DNA from: JAKJGV01 sp964617565
GTDB lineage: Bacteria > Verrucomicrobiota > Kiritimatiellia > CAIQIC01 > JAGNIJ01
Direction of reading: 5' to 3'
Assembly: GCA_964617565.1 (NCBI GenBank)
Contig: CAZTYH010000010.1
Coordinates: forward strand, 1 to 54,714
Length of the DNA: 54,714 nucleotides
The notes under the pieces: model-generated
The model's database searches: none
What the model was told of the DNA's origin: nothing
Seen by the model: the letters and a program-made list of their open reading frames with translations, nothing else
Shown here: positions 1-10,074 of the stretch, one piece after another
Numbering within the stretch: the first letter of the stretch is position 1
How the letters are laid out: the number at the start of each line of letters is the position of its first letter
Made by a program: the position numbers and the translations under genes

Positions 1-19
1 CGCAACAAAGGATGCGGAC

Positions 20-3000
20 ATGCAGCTTATCGAACGGATTGGAAAAGAGATATTCCTGATGGACGGGGCCATGGGCACCCAGCTTCAGGCGCGCGAAATC
101 CCTGCCCCGGCATGGGAAGGCCGCGAAGGCTGCAACGAGTTGCTCTGCGTCACGGCACCCGATATCATCCGCGACATCCACCTTGCCTACTTCAATGCCG
201 GCAGCGACGCGGTGGAAACCAATAGTTTCGGCGCTTCCGCAATCACGCTGGGCGAATACAATCTCTCCGAGCGCGCAAGGGAAATCAATATCGCCGCCGC
301 AAAGGTCGCGCGGGAGGCGGCGGATTCCGCCGCCACTCCCGGCCGGCCTCGTTTTGTGTTCGGCTCGATCGGTCCCGGCACGAAATTGCCCACGCTCGGG
401 CAAGTCGGATTCGATGCGCTCTGCGACGCGCTTCAGATTCAGATTGAAGGGCTCGCCGAGGGCGGTGCGGACGGCATTCTTTTCGAAACCTGCCAGGACC
501 TTCTTCAGATCAAGGCCGGCCTCGTCGCTTTCGACAAGGCGCTTGGCCGCAAATCCGGCAAGGCCCTCTATGTCTCGGTCACGGTCGAACAAACCGGCAC
601 GCTGCTCATCGGCTCCAGCATCGGCGCTGTCGTGGCCACGCTGGCGCCCTTCCCCATAGACATCCTCGGCCTGAACTGTGCCACAGGCCCCGAGGCAATG
701 CGCATTCACCTGGATTACCTCGCGGCAAACTGGCCGGGGTTGATCGCCTGCATGCCGAACGCCGGACTCCCGATCCTAACCCCCACGGGGGCGAAATATC
801 CACTCGAACCAGCGCCTTTCGCCGAAACCCTCGGCGGGATGGTGCGCGAAATCGGATTGAATGTCGTCGGCGGTTGCTGCGGCACAACGCCCGCACATAT
901 CGGTGCGCTGCGCGAGGATCTGAATGGATTCGTTGCGCCCGACCGGCAGACGGCGACGCCGGAACAGGTCGTCAGCGTGTTCGGGCCGATCGAGCTTTCA
1001 CAGGAACCGCCCCCGCTCTATGTCGGTGAACGGGCGAACGCAACCGGCTCGAAAAAGTTCAGGGAAGCGCTGCTGGCCGACGATTACGACGGTGCCTTCG
1101 GTATTCTCTCCGAACAGGAGGAAGCGGCCGCGCACGTGCTCGACCTCAGTTGCGCATACGCCGGGCGCGATGAAACGAAAGACATGGTCACCCTCGTCGC
1201 GCGCGCGGCGCAGGAATGCCGGCTGCCGCTGATGATTGATTCCACGCAAGTGGATGTCATGGAATCCGCGCTGAAGCTCTACGGCGGGCGCGTGATCCTG
1301 AACTCCATCAACTTCGAATCCGGCGAGGAGAAGGCGGAACGGCTCGTTACGATGGCGCGCCGTTTCGGAGCGGCGGTGGTCTGCCTGACCATTGATGAGA
1401 CCGGCATGGCCATGACGGCCGACCGCAAGGTCGAGATCGCAAAGCGATTGGTCGAGTTCTGCGAGAAGCGCGGGTTGCGGCGCGGCGATCTGCTGATTGA
1501 TACGCTGACCTTCACGATCGGCAGCGGCGATGAAACACTGCGGACGGCGGCGATGGAAACGATCGAAGCGATCCGTCGCATCAAAGCTGAAATACCCGGC
1601 GTTCGAACCGTGCTCGGACTTTCCAACATATCGTTCGGGCTGAAACCGGCCGGGCGCAAAGTGCTGAATGCGCTTTTCCTCGACGAGTGCCTCAAGGCCG
1701 GCATGGACGCATGCATCATTAATGTCGCCACCGTCGCGCCGCTGAACCAGATCGCGCCGGACGCCATCGAAGTCGCGCGAGCGTTGCTGCACAACGACCG
1801 GTCAAAAGGCGATCCGATCGAAAATTTCATCAACTTCTTCGAGGGCCGCACCGCCGAGGAACCGGAGGCGGACCTCGCCACAAAAACGCCGGAGGAAGTG
1901 CTGACGGAAGCGGTCGTGAAAGGCAAAATTCCTCCGCTGGCTATCGCCATCCCTCCGCTGCTTGAGAAATACAGCGCGGAAGATATCCTCAACAATATCC
2001 TCGTGCCCGCGATGAAGGAAGTCGGCCGGTTGTTCAACGACGGCATCCTGCAGCTTCCATTCGTCCTCAAATCCGCCGAGGTGATGAAGAAGTCGGTGGA
2101 CCTGATCAAGCCGCACATGAAGAAGGATGATTCCGCCTCGGGCCGCGGGACGATGGTCATCGCGACGGTCTCGGGCGACGTGCACGACATCGGCAAAAAT
2201 CTCGTGGACATCATTCTGAGCAATAATGGGTTCCGCGTGGTGAACCTCGGCACCAAAGTGCCGGTCGAACAGATGATGCAGGCCGTGCGCGAGCACAAGG
2301 CAAACGTACTGGGCATGAGCGGACTGCTCGTCAAGTCCGCCGCGATCATGGCGGAGAACATGAAGGCACTGGAGGCGTCCGAAATTCGCATTCCGATCTT
2401 TCTAGGCGGCGCGGCGCTGACTCCCGGCTTCGTGGCCGATGCCTGCCAGCCGAAATACTCCGAACCGGTCGTTTATTGCCGGGACGCTTTTGAGGGTCTT
2501 GCACGCATGCGCGAACTCGCGGAAACCGGACGCCTTGAGAAAACCGTGCCCACGCTCCCTCAACAGCCGGCCGTTGAAGTCGAAGCTCCGCGGATAGAGG
2601 TGGACTTGTCCCTGCCCGCGCCGCGCGCGCCGTTCATCGGACACCGCATCGTGAAATCCGTGGATTTGAACGAGGTTTATCCCTATCTCAACGACACCGC
2701 GCTGATCCGCGGACGGTGGGGTTACCGGCGCGGCAAGCTTTCCGCCGAAGAATACCAGCGCATCCTGCGCGAGGAAGTGCAACCGAAACTCGCCCGCATG
2801 AAGAAGGAGTGCATCGAAACAGGTCTCCTGCAGGCGCGTGTGGCCTATGGTTATTTCAGGTGTCACAGCAAAGGCGAAACGCTGTTCGTGCAACCTGCCG
2901 GTGGCGGAGACGCGATCCCGATGACCTTCCCCCGACAGGGCAAGTCGCCGTTCCTTTCCATCCCGGACTTTTTCCGGCGCGACGAAGATCTCGCAGGATT

Positions 3001-3391
3001 CCTGGTCGTCACGCTCGGGGCCGGCCTGGAAACGGAAAACGTGCGTCTGCTCAAGCGCGATCAATACCAGGACTATTTCCTTCTGCACGGGTTTGCCGTG
3101 GAAGTCACCGATGCACTCGCGGAATACTGGCACGCGAGGATGCGCGCGGAGATGGGCTTCCCGGACCCCAAGCTGGATTTGCAGGATTATATTACGCAAA
3201 AGTATCGCGGCTCGCGCTATGGCTTCGGCTATCCCGCATGCCCCGACCTCTCGATGAACAAGGTGTGCTGCGATCTCGTCCACGCGAGCGACATCGGCGT
3301 GCAGGTAACCGAAAACTTCATGATGCAACCGGAAGTGACGACCTGCGCGCTTGTCGCGCACCACCCGCAGGCGAAGTATTTTTATGTATAA
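20..3391 (+). CDS. metH: Cobalamin-dependent methionine synthase
   Basis: Transfers the methyl group of methyltetrahydrofolate to homocysteine through cob(I)alamin, in the cytosol. All four modules are visible. A homocysteine S-methyltransferase barrel covers about residues 1-300, with zinc ligands C220 (NCATG), C286 and C287 (GGCCGTT). A pterin-binding domain starts near residue 337 (ERANATGSKKF). The cobalamin cap and Rossmann domain carry DVHDIG at 720-725, where H722 is the lower axial cobalt ligand. The AdoMet reactivation domain follows from about 890 (RGRWGYRRG) to the end. At 1123 residues it is slightly shorter than the E. coli enzyme (about 1230) but lacks no module. The ATG at 20 has AAAGGA eight bases upstream. 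Too little upstream sequence is present to look for a riboswitch. Confidence 0.97.
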   Translation: MQLIERIGKEIFLMDGAMGTQLQAREIPAPAWEGREGCNELLCVTAPDIIRDIHLAYFNAGSDAVETNSFGASAITLGEYNLSERAREINIAAAKVAREAADSAATPGRPRFVFGSIGPGTKLPTLGQVGFDALCDALQIQIEGLAEGGADGILFETCQDLLQIKAGLVAFDKALGRKSGKALYVSVTVEQTGTLLIGSSIGAVVATLAPFPIDILGLNCATGPEAMRIHLDYLAANWPGLIACMPNAGLPILTPTGAKYPLEPAPFAETLGGMVREIGLNVVGGCCGTTPAHIGALREDLNGFVAPDRQTATPEQVVSVFGPIELSQEPPPLYVGERANATGSKKFREALLADDYDGAFGILSEQEEAAAHVLDLSCAYAGRDETKDMVTLVARAAQECRLPLMIDSTQVDVMESALKLYGGRVILNSINFESGEEKAERLVTMARRFGAAVVCLTIDETGMAMTADRKVEIAKRLVEFCEKRGLRRGDLLIDTLTFTIGSGDETLRTAAMETIEAIRRIKAEIPGVRTVLGLSNISFGLKPAGRKVLNALFLDECLKAGMDACIINVATVAPLNQIAPDAIEVARALLHNDRSKGDPIENFINFFEGRTAEEPEADLATKTPEEVLTEAVVKGKIPPLAIAIPPLLEKYSAEDILNNILVPAMKEVGRLFNDGILQLPFVLKSAEVMKKSVDLIKPHMKKDDSASGRGTMVIATVSGDVHDIGKNLVDIILSNNGFRVVNLGTKVPVEQMMQAVREHKANVLGMSGLLVKSAAIMAENMKALEASEIRIPIFLGGAALTPGFVADACQPKYSEPVVYCRDAFEGLARMRELAETGRLEKTVPTLPQQPAVEVEAPRIEVDLSLPAPRAPFIGHRIVKSVDLNEVYPYLNDTALIRGRWGYRRGKLSAEEYQRILREEVQPKLARMKKECIETGLLQARVAYGYFRCHSKGETLFVQPAGGGDAIPMTFPRQGKSPFLSIPDFFRRDEDLAGFLVVTLGAGLETENVRLLKRDQYQDYFLLHGFAVEVTDALAEYWHARMRAEMGFPDPKLDLQDYITQKYRGSRYGFGYPACPDLSMNKVCCDLVHASDIGVQVTENFMMQPEVTTCALVAHHPQAKYFYV

Positions 3392-3397
3392 GGAGAA

Positions 3398-3496
3398 TGG
3401 AGTGATGGGGTGCTGGAGTATTGGAGTACTGGAAGACAGCATCCAGACATTGGGCCTTCTTTTCACCACTCCACCACTCCATTACCCCATCACTCC
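3398..3496. repeat. Hairpin of 8-bp units (REPIN-like)
   Basis: Between metH and the Nudix gene. The left arm (3398-3433) is built of 8-bp units such as GAGTGATG, GGGTGCTG, GAGTATTG and GAGTACTG. The right arm (3464-3496) is the reverse complement of a similar array (GAGTGATG, GGGTAATG, GAGTGGTG). The two can fold into one long imperfect stem with a loop of about 30 bases. Related copies lie at 29441-29506 and 52432-52459. It may end metH transcription, but no T-run follows. Confidence 0.75.
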
Positions 3497-3508
3497 CCTT
3501 GGTCTCTC

Positions 3509-4009
3509 ATGAACTCACCCCGCCTCTACAACACGCTCTCCGACGTTGACTGGTCCGCCTGGGTTCCGCGCGAGCGGGCCACGTTGCTTTTCGTCATCCG
3601 CGACGGACAGGTGCTGCTCATCCACAAGAAGAAGGGGCTTGGCGCGGGGAAGATCAACGGCCCGGGCGGACGGATCGAACCGGGCGAATCCCCGCTGCAA
3701 GCCGCGATTCGCGAGGTCGAGGAGGAGCTGCTCGTAACGCCGACGGGGGTGCGCGAGGCTGGCGAGCTTAAGTTCCAGTTCGTGGATGGATTCTCCATCC
3801 ATGGCTATGTCTTCACCGCCAAGGACTGCGTCGGCGAGCCGCAGGAGACGGACGAGGCGATCCCGATCTGGACACCGCTCGACAAAATTCCTTACGACCG
3901 CATGTGGCAGGACGACCACGTCTGGGTTCCCCTCATGCTTAAACACAAGCCCTTCGTCGGCCGTTTTCTCTTTGAAGATGACACAATGCTGGGTTACGAG
4001 CTGGACTAA
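3509..4009 (+). CDS. MTH1-like Nudix hydrolase (oxidised purine dNTPase)
   Basis: Predicted to hydrolyse oxidised purine nucleoside triphosphates such as 8-oxo-dGTP to monophosphates, cleaning the nucleotide pool. The Nudix box is complete (GGRIEPGESPLQAAIREVEE, ending EELLV). The resemblance to human MTH1 extends beyond the box: KKKGLGAGKINGPGG matches MTH1 KKRGFGAGRWNGFGG, keeping the pocket Asn (MTH1 N33), and MWQDDHVWVPLML matches MWPDDSYWFPLLL, keeping MTH1 W117, D119 and D120. The protein is 166 residues against 156 for MTH1. I chose the ATG at 3509 because an in-frame start at 3410 would translate the hairpin repeat. No clear Shine-Dalgarno is seen. Substrate is inferred from homology. 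Confidence 0.85.
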   Translation: MNSPRLYNTLSDVDWSAWVPRERATLLFVIRDGQVLLIHKKKGLGAGKINGPGGRIEPGESPLQAAIREVEEELLVTPTGVREAGELKFQFVDGFSIHGYVFTAKDCVGEPQETDEAIPIWTPLDKIPYDRMWQDDHVWVPLMLKHKPFVGRFLFEDDTMLGYELD

Positions 4010-4123
4010 TCCTGGCGTGAGGGGTTTTTTCCGGCCCGCGAGCACTCCCCGGACAATTCCTACGGTCTTGCTTGTGGCCGCGCCGCGCGTTATCGTTTCC
4101 CGAAAGAACGATCGGACGAACAA

Positions 4124-4717
4124 ATGAGCGACCTGCCCCAATTCAACATCGTGGATATCATCGTCCTTGTCATTGTGCTTCTCGGCGCTGCACGGGGACT
4201 GCTCAAGGGACTGTCCGGCGAGTTGGCGGCGATGGGAAGCGCGGTCATCTCACTTTTTGCCGGATGGTATTTCTTTCGTCCGATCGGCGATTATCTCGTA
4301 AAGAACAGCCGCCTGACAGAAGACGGGGCCTACGTGGTTTCCTTTGCGCTGGTCGTCATGGGCGCCTACATTTTGATGCGCATCCTGCGCCTGTTATTGC
4401 GCAGCATTCTCGAGTTCTCGTTCAAGGGACGCATTGAACGATTGGGTGGCGCGCTCGCCGGATTTCTGCACGCCGCCGTACTCGTTTCCGTCGTTCTTCT
4501 TTTCTTCAGCCTCTGGCCGCAGGAATCGTTACGGCAGCTTGTGGCGGAGGAATCCGTCTTCGGACGCATCGCCGCAAACCGTCTGCGCCCATTCTATGAA
4601 TCGCTGGCGGAAAAACATCCCGTCCTGCGATTCCCCGCCGAAGAGACCCCCGTCGCCCCGGAAGAAGAAAAGACAAAGACTATCGAGCCGGACTGGGACG
4701 ACGAGGACTGGGATTAG
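4124..4717 (+). CDS. cvpA: CvpA family inner-membrane protein
   Basis: A 197-residue integral membrane protein of the CvpA (colicin V production) family. It shows the family N-terminus NIVDIIVLVIVLLGAARGLLKG followed by three further hydrophobic segments (about residues 35-50, 70-95 and 105-130), then a soluble, very acidic tail ending EPDWDDEDWD. Its molecular role is poorly known; relatives affect colicin V export and envelope homeostasis. It is the first gene of a compact block, with dnaG starting 10 bases after its stop, so the two are probably co-transcribed. The 113 bases upstream hold a T-run after GAGGGG near 4020 but no convincing terminator stem. Confidence 0.85.
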   Translation: MSDLPQFNIVDIIVLVIVLLGAARGLLKGLSGELAAMGSAVISLFAGWYFFRPIGDYLVKNSRLTEDGAYVVSFALVVMGAYILMRILRLLLRSILEFSFKGRIERLGGALAGFLHAAVLVSVVLLFFSLWPQESLRQLVAEESVFGRIAANRLRPFYESLAEKHPVLRFPAEETPVAPEEEKTKTIEPDWDDEDWD

Positions 4718-4727
4718 GCCGTATGCC

Positions 4728-6539
4728 ATGAGCAAGATCATCCCCAAGGCCACGCTCGAACAAATCCGCGATGCAAACGAGATCGCGGAAGTGCTCGGCA
4801 CCTATCTCCAGCTCAAACGTTCCGGATCGAGTTACAAAGCCCTTTGCCCTTTCCACAAGGAAAAAACACCCTCGTTCCACGTCAATCCGCAGCGCCAGAT
4901 TTTTCACTGCTTCGGTTGCGGCGCGGGCGGCGACGTGTTCAAGTTCGTCATGCAATATGAAAACGTGGATTTCTCCACGGCCGCGCGCATGCTGGCGCAG
5001 CGCGCCGGTATCCGCGTGGAATGGACTGAAGGCGAGGCCGCGGCCCAGGATAACAAGGACTCCCTCTTTCGCATACACGAGGAAGTCGCCATGCTTTATC
5101 ATCGCGCCCTGTTGGAATCGCCCTCCGCCGACGCGGCCCGCAAGTATATTCAGGGCCGCGACATCAGCATCCAGACCGCCAAGGATTTCCTGATCGGCTA
5201 TGCGCCCGCCACGCGCAACGCGCTCGTGAAATGGGCGCGCAAGAAGAAGGTTCCGGAAGCGATGCTCGAAGCTGCGGGGCTGATCGTAAAATCCGAACAG
5301 GACCCCGATTACAGCGACCGATTCCGTAACCGCCTCATGTTTTCGATTCGCGACGAGATCGGCCGCGTGGTTGCTTTCAGCGGCCGCTCGCTCGACCCCA
5401 ACGCAAAAACCGCAAAATACGTGAACAGCCCCGAAACCGCGCTGTTCCGGAAGAGCCGCATCCTTTACGGCCTCGACCGCGCTCGCCGCGCCATCGCGGA
5501 TGCCCACACCGCCGTGCTGTGCGAAGGCCAGATTGACGTCATCCGCTGCCATATCGCCGGCATTGAAAACGCGGTCGCCGCGCAGGGGACCGCCCTGACG
5601 GAAGAGCACGCGCGACTGCTCAAACGATTCGCCGACTCGGTCGTCGTCGTCCTCGATGCCGATCGGGCCGGACAGGATGCCGCGTTGCGCTCTGCTGATA
5701 TCTTGACGGCGGGTGGATTCAGCGTCCGCGTCGCCTCTTTGCCCAAGGGCGAGGATCCCGATTCGCTGATCCGCAAAGAAGGCGGCGAGGCAATCAGGCG
5801 TTTGATTAACGACGCGCAATCTGCGCTTCGCTTTCAGGTGGATGTTTTGCGCTCCCGTGAAGACCTGAAGAACGAAGCGTCATTAATGCGCGCAGCGAGC
5901 ACCGTGCTCGACATGATCGCGCGGGCGCCGAGCGAAGTGCAGCGGGACCAGATGTTGCGGCAGGCCGCGCACGAACTCGGTGTCGGTGAAAGGGCGCTGC
6001 GCGCCGACTTGCAGCGAAAACTGAGGCGGGGTTCGGCCCGAGTTCCCGAGGCAAAATTCACACCCAACCCCACCACCCCTCATCCTCCCGAGGAAGTTGC
6101 GCTGGCTGAGTTGCTCGCTCAACATGGAGAACTGGCCCCGATGGTGGACGCCTTTCTGCCCATGGATCACCTCACGGATCCGGCATGTCGGAAGATCCTT
6201 TCTTTGCTCATTCAGCAAACCGTGGAGCCGGAACTGAACATCATGACGGCGCTGGCCGGTGAGGATGAAGAATGTCAGCGCCTTGCCGCCCAGGTGCAGA
6301 TGGCACCGAAAAAAGTTTGCGGCGTTGATATCCCCACGCAAGACGCAGTCCGCGATTTAATCCTGCGAATATGGCGCAAGGCACTTGAACGAAAACGACA
6401 CGACATCCGCCAGCAAATGATGCAGGCGCAGGGCAGCGAACTGGAGCGCCTGACCTACGAGTGCGCACAAATCACGATTGATATCAAGACGCTGCAACAG
6501 GGATGGGATCAAGCGCAGCAGGTTCTTGAATGCTCTTGA
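4728..6539 (+). CDS. dnaG: DNA primase
   Basis: Synthesises the RNA primers for replication and acts at the fork with the DnaB helicase. The N-terminal CHC2 zinc ribbon has C40, H43, C61 and C64 (CPFH and HCFGC). The catalytic core with a TOPRIM fold carries the glutamate of EGQIDVI at about 266 and an aspartate pair in VVLDADRAG near 309. The C-terminal third is helical and is the presumed DnaB-interacting region. Length is 603 residues, usual for the family. The ATG at 4728 gives the conserved start MSKIIPKATLEQIRDANEI; longer in-frame readings upstream only translate cvpA out of frame. It sits in the common bacterial dnaG-rpoD order. Confidence 0.96.
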   Translation: MSKIIPKATLEQIRDANEIAEVLGTYLQLKRSGSSYKALCPFHKEKTPSFHVNPQRQIFHCFGCGAGGDVFKFVMQYENVDFSTAARMLAQRAGIRVEWTEGEAAAQDNKDSLFRIHEEVAMLYHRALLESPSADAARKYIQGRDISIQTAKDFLIGYAPATRNALVKWARKKKVPEAMLEAAGLIVKSEQDPDYSDRFRNRLMFSIRDEIGRVVAFSGRSLDPNAKTAKYVNSPETALFRKSRILYGLDRARRAIADAHTAVLCEGQIDVIRCHIAGIENAVAAQGTALTEEHARLLKRFADSVVVVLDADRAGQDAALRSADILTAGGFSVRVASLPKGEDPDSLIRKEGGEAIRRLINDAQSALRFQVDVLRSREDLKNEASLMRAASTVLDMIARAPSEVQRDQMLRQAAHELGVGERALRADLQRKLRRGSARVPEAKFTPNPTTPHPPEEVALAELLAQHGELAPMVDAFLPMDHLTDPACRKILSLLIQQTVEPELNIMTALAGEDEECQRLAAQVQMAPKKVCGVDIPTQDAVRDLILRIWRKALERKRHDIRQQMMQAQGSELERLTYECAQITIDIKTLQQGWDQAQQVLECS

Positions 6540-6689
6540 ACTTTGGGGCCTGGAATCAAGCCATTCCCCTTTGTTCCAATCGGATATTGCCCCCTGATTT
6601 CTCCTCAAACGCTTGTCCGACCGAAAAAAAATACTCTGTTGCTCTTGACGGAAGCGCCTGTTTTGGAAATAGTCTTTGACCTTTGTGGC

Positions 6690-6695
6690 TATAAT
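6690..6695 (+). promoter_or_regulatory. Possible -10 box upstream of rpoD
   Basis: A perfect TATAAT lies 33 bases before the rpoD start in the 188-bp dnaG-rpoD gap. The nearest TTGACC (6676-6681) is only 8 bases away, too close for a -35 box. A TTGACG at 6645-6650 is too far. The site is therefore only a candidate; if real, rpoD has its own promoter as well as read-through from dnaG. Confidence 0.3.
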
Positions 6696-6727
6696 TAGGG
6701 TGAAGTCTGTCTTTTTTCGGGGAACAA

Positions 6728-8524
<1,797 letters not shown>

Positions 8525-8606
8525 CGCGGGTCACAGCAGTTCAATGGACGGCTTTCGAGTTCAAAAGCGCCCTTTAAAAGGCGCGAACATGCGGAAGGAG
8601 TAAACA

Positions 8607-9959
8607 ATGAGCGAGAACAAGCCCCCGATCACCAAAATACTCAAGCGCGACGGCAACCTGGTGGATTACGATCGAGATCGCATCGCCACCGCCATTTTCA
8701 AGGCGGCCGCTTCCGTAGGTGGGAAGGATCGCGAGATGGCCGAATTCCTCGCCAAGCAGGTTGAACACGCCCTCTTTCAGACGTGGACCCCCGGATGCAC
8801 CCCTTCCGTTGAAGACGTTCAAGACATGGTCGAAGCCACCCTGATCAAGCACGGCCATGTGAAGACCGCCCGGGCCTACATCATCTACCGCCATGCGCGC
8901 GCCGAAGCGCGCGCCCTTCGCGCGACCCAGCGGATCGAAGCCACGGACAACATCCCGTACAAGAAGATTTACGAGGTGCTTCGCTGGAACATGGATCACG
9001 GCTGTGAAACCGTCAGCGGCATCAATGAGATCATTGCGAACGGTCAATACCCCGACCTCGTGAACGCTTGTGAAAAGCGCTATCACGATGAAGTGACCGC
9101 GGGCGCAGTCAAAATGATCGAACGACTGCCCGATGTCCGGATCGTCATTATTGCCGGCCCCTCCTCGTCCGGCAAGACCACCACGACGATCAAGGCCAGC
9201 GAGAAGCTCAAGGAGGCGGGCCAGGAACTCGTGGCGATCAACGTGGACCATTACTTCTTCGATCTGGAAATGCATCCCAAGGACGAGTTTGGCGATTACG
9301 ATTACGAGACGCCGCAGGCGCTGGACCTCCCGCTCATCAATGAACACCTGGTCAAGCTGCTGAACGGCGAAAAGATCAAAACGCCGCATTACGACTTCAA
9401 GACCGGCAAGCGCCAGTTGGACGTTCACGAAATGAGCCTGAAGAAGAACCAGATTCTGCTCATTGACAGCCTGCACGGGTTGTACGAAGACATGACCAAG
9501 AGTATCCCGGCGAAGCAGAAGTTCCGTCTCTACATTGAGACGCTGGGACAGGTGCGCACCGATGACGGCGTATTCATGCGCTGGGCGGACAATCGCATGT
9601 TGCGCCGCATGATCCGCGACAGCTGGCATCGCAACCTCAAGCCTCTGCAGACACTGGCGCATTGGCATTACGTGCGCCGCAGCGAACTGCGCAACATCAT
9701 CCCGTTCATCGGCACCGTGGACTACCTTGTAAACAGCGCGATGCCGTTCGAGTTGCCGGTCCTGAAGAATCGGCTCTTCAAGTTCCTGCCCGAGGCCATG
9801 GAGCTGTACCAGGACGATGGAAAGCGGCAGGACGCCTACATGCGCGCCAAGCGGGTGTATGAAATGCTGAATCCGATGACGGAAATGGCGGACGACAGCG
9901 CTATTCCGGTGAAATCATTGATCCGCGAGTTCATCGGCGGCAGCGAGTATCAGTATTGA
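8607..9959 (+). CDS. ATP-cone / nucleoside (uridine-type) kinase fusion
   Basis: Two domains in one 450-residue protein. Residues about 6-100 form an ATP-cone (ITKILKRDGNLVDYDRDRI, later KTARAYIIYRHAR), the nucleotide-sensing module known from ribonucleotide reductases and NrdR. Residues about 175-450 form a phosphoribulokinase/uridine kinase-type P-loop kinase, with Walker A GPSSSGKTT at 184-192, an acidic loop VDHYFFD, and the ending LIREFIGGSEYQY typical of bacterial long nucleoside kinases. In most of those relatives the N-terminus is a TGS plus ThrRS-like editing domain instead. AAGGAG lies eight bases before the ATG. The predicted role is nucleoside phosphorylation gated by ATP/dATP level; the substrate is not known. 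Confidence 0.85.
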   Translation: MSENKPPITKILKRDGNLVDYDRDRIATAIFKAAASVGGKDREMAEFLAKQVEHALFQTWTPGCTPSVEDVQDMVEATLIKHGHVKTARAYIIYRHARAEARALRATQRIEATDNIPYKKIYEVLRWNMDHGCETVSGINEIIANGQYPDLVNACEKRYHDEVTAGAVKMIERLPDVRIVIIAGPSSSGKTTTTIKASEKLKEAGQELVAINVDHYFFDLEMHPKDEFGDYDYETPQALDLPLINEHLVKLLNGEKIKTPHYDFKTGKRQLDVHEMSLKKNQILLIDSLHGLYEDMTKSIPAKQKFRLYIETLGQVRTDDGVFMRWADNRMLRRMIRDSWHRNLKPLQTLAHWHYVRRSELRNIIPFIGTVDYLVNSAMPFELPVLKNRLFKFLPEAMELYQDDGKRQDAYMRAKRVYEMLNPMTEMADDSAIPVKSLIREFIGGSEYQY

Positions 9960-10074
9960 TGGCTGACGGCCTGCAGCAGCGGCCGCTGTTAAGGGGCGGC
10001 AAAAAATAAATCCCTTTTCTTGCGCATGCCTTGATCCTCTGCTATCAACCGCTTGAATCCGGAGGATTAACGCA

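Noticed and set aside
2402..3469. 355-residue open frame antisense to the end of metH
   Set aside because: Same reason: it overlaps conserved MetH domains and the product has no recognisable motif.
3410..3508. N-terminal extension of the Nudix protein
   Set aside because: It would translate the hairpin repeat; the MTH1 alignment supports the start at 3509.
6676..6695. TTGACC plus TATAAT as a full rpoD promoter
   Set aside because: The spacing is 8 bases, far from the usual 17. Only the TATAAT is kept as a weak candidate.
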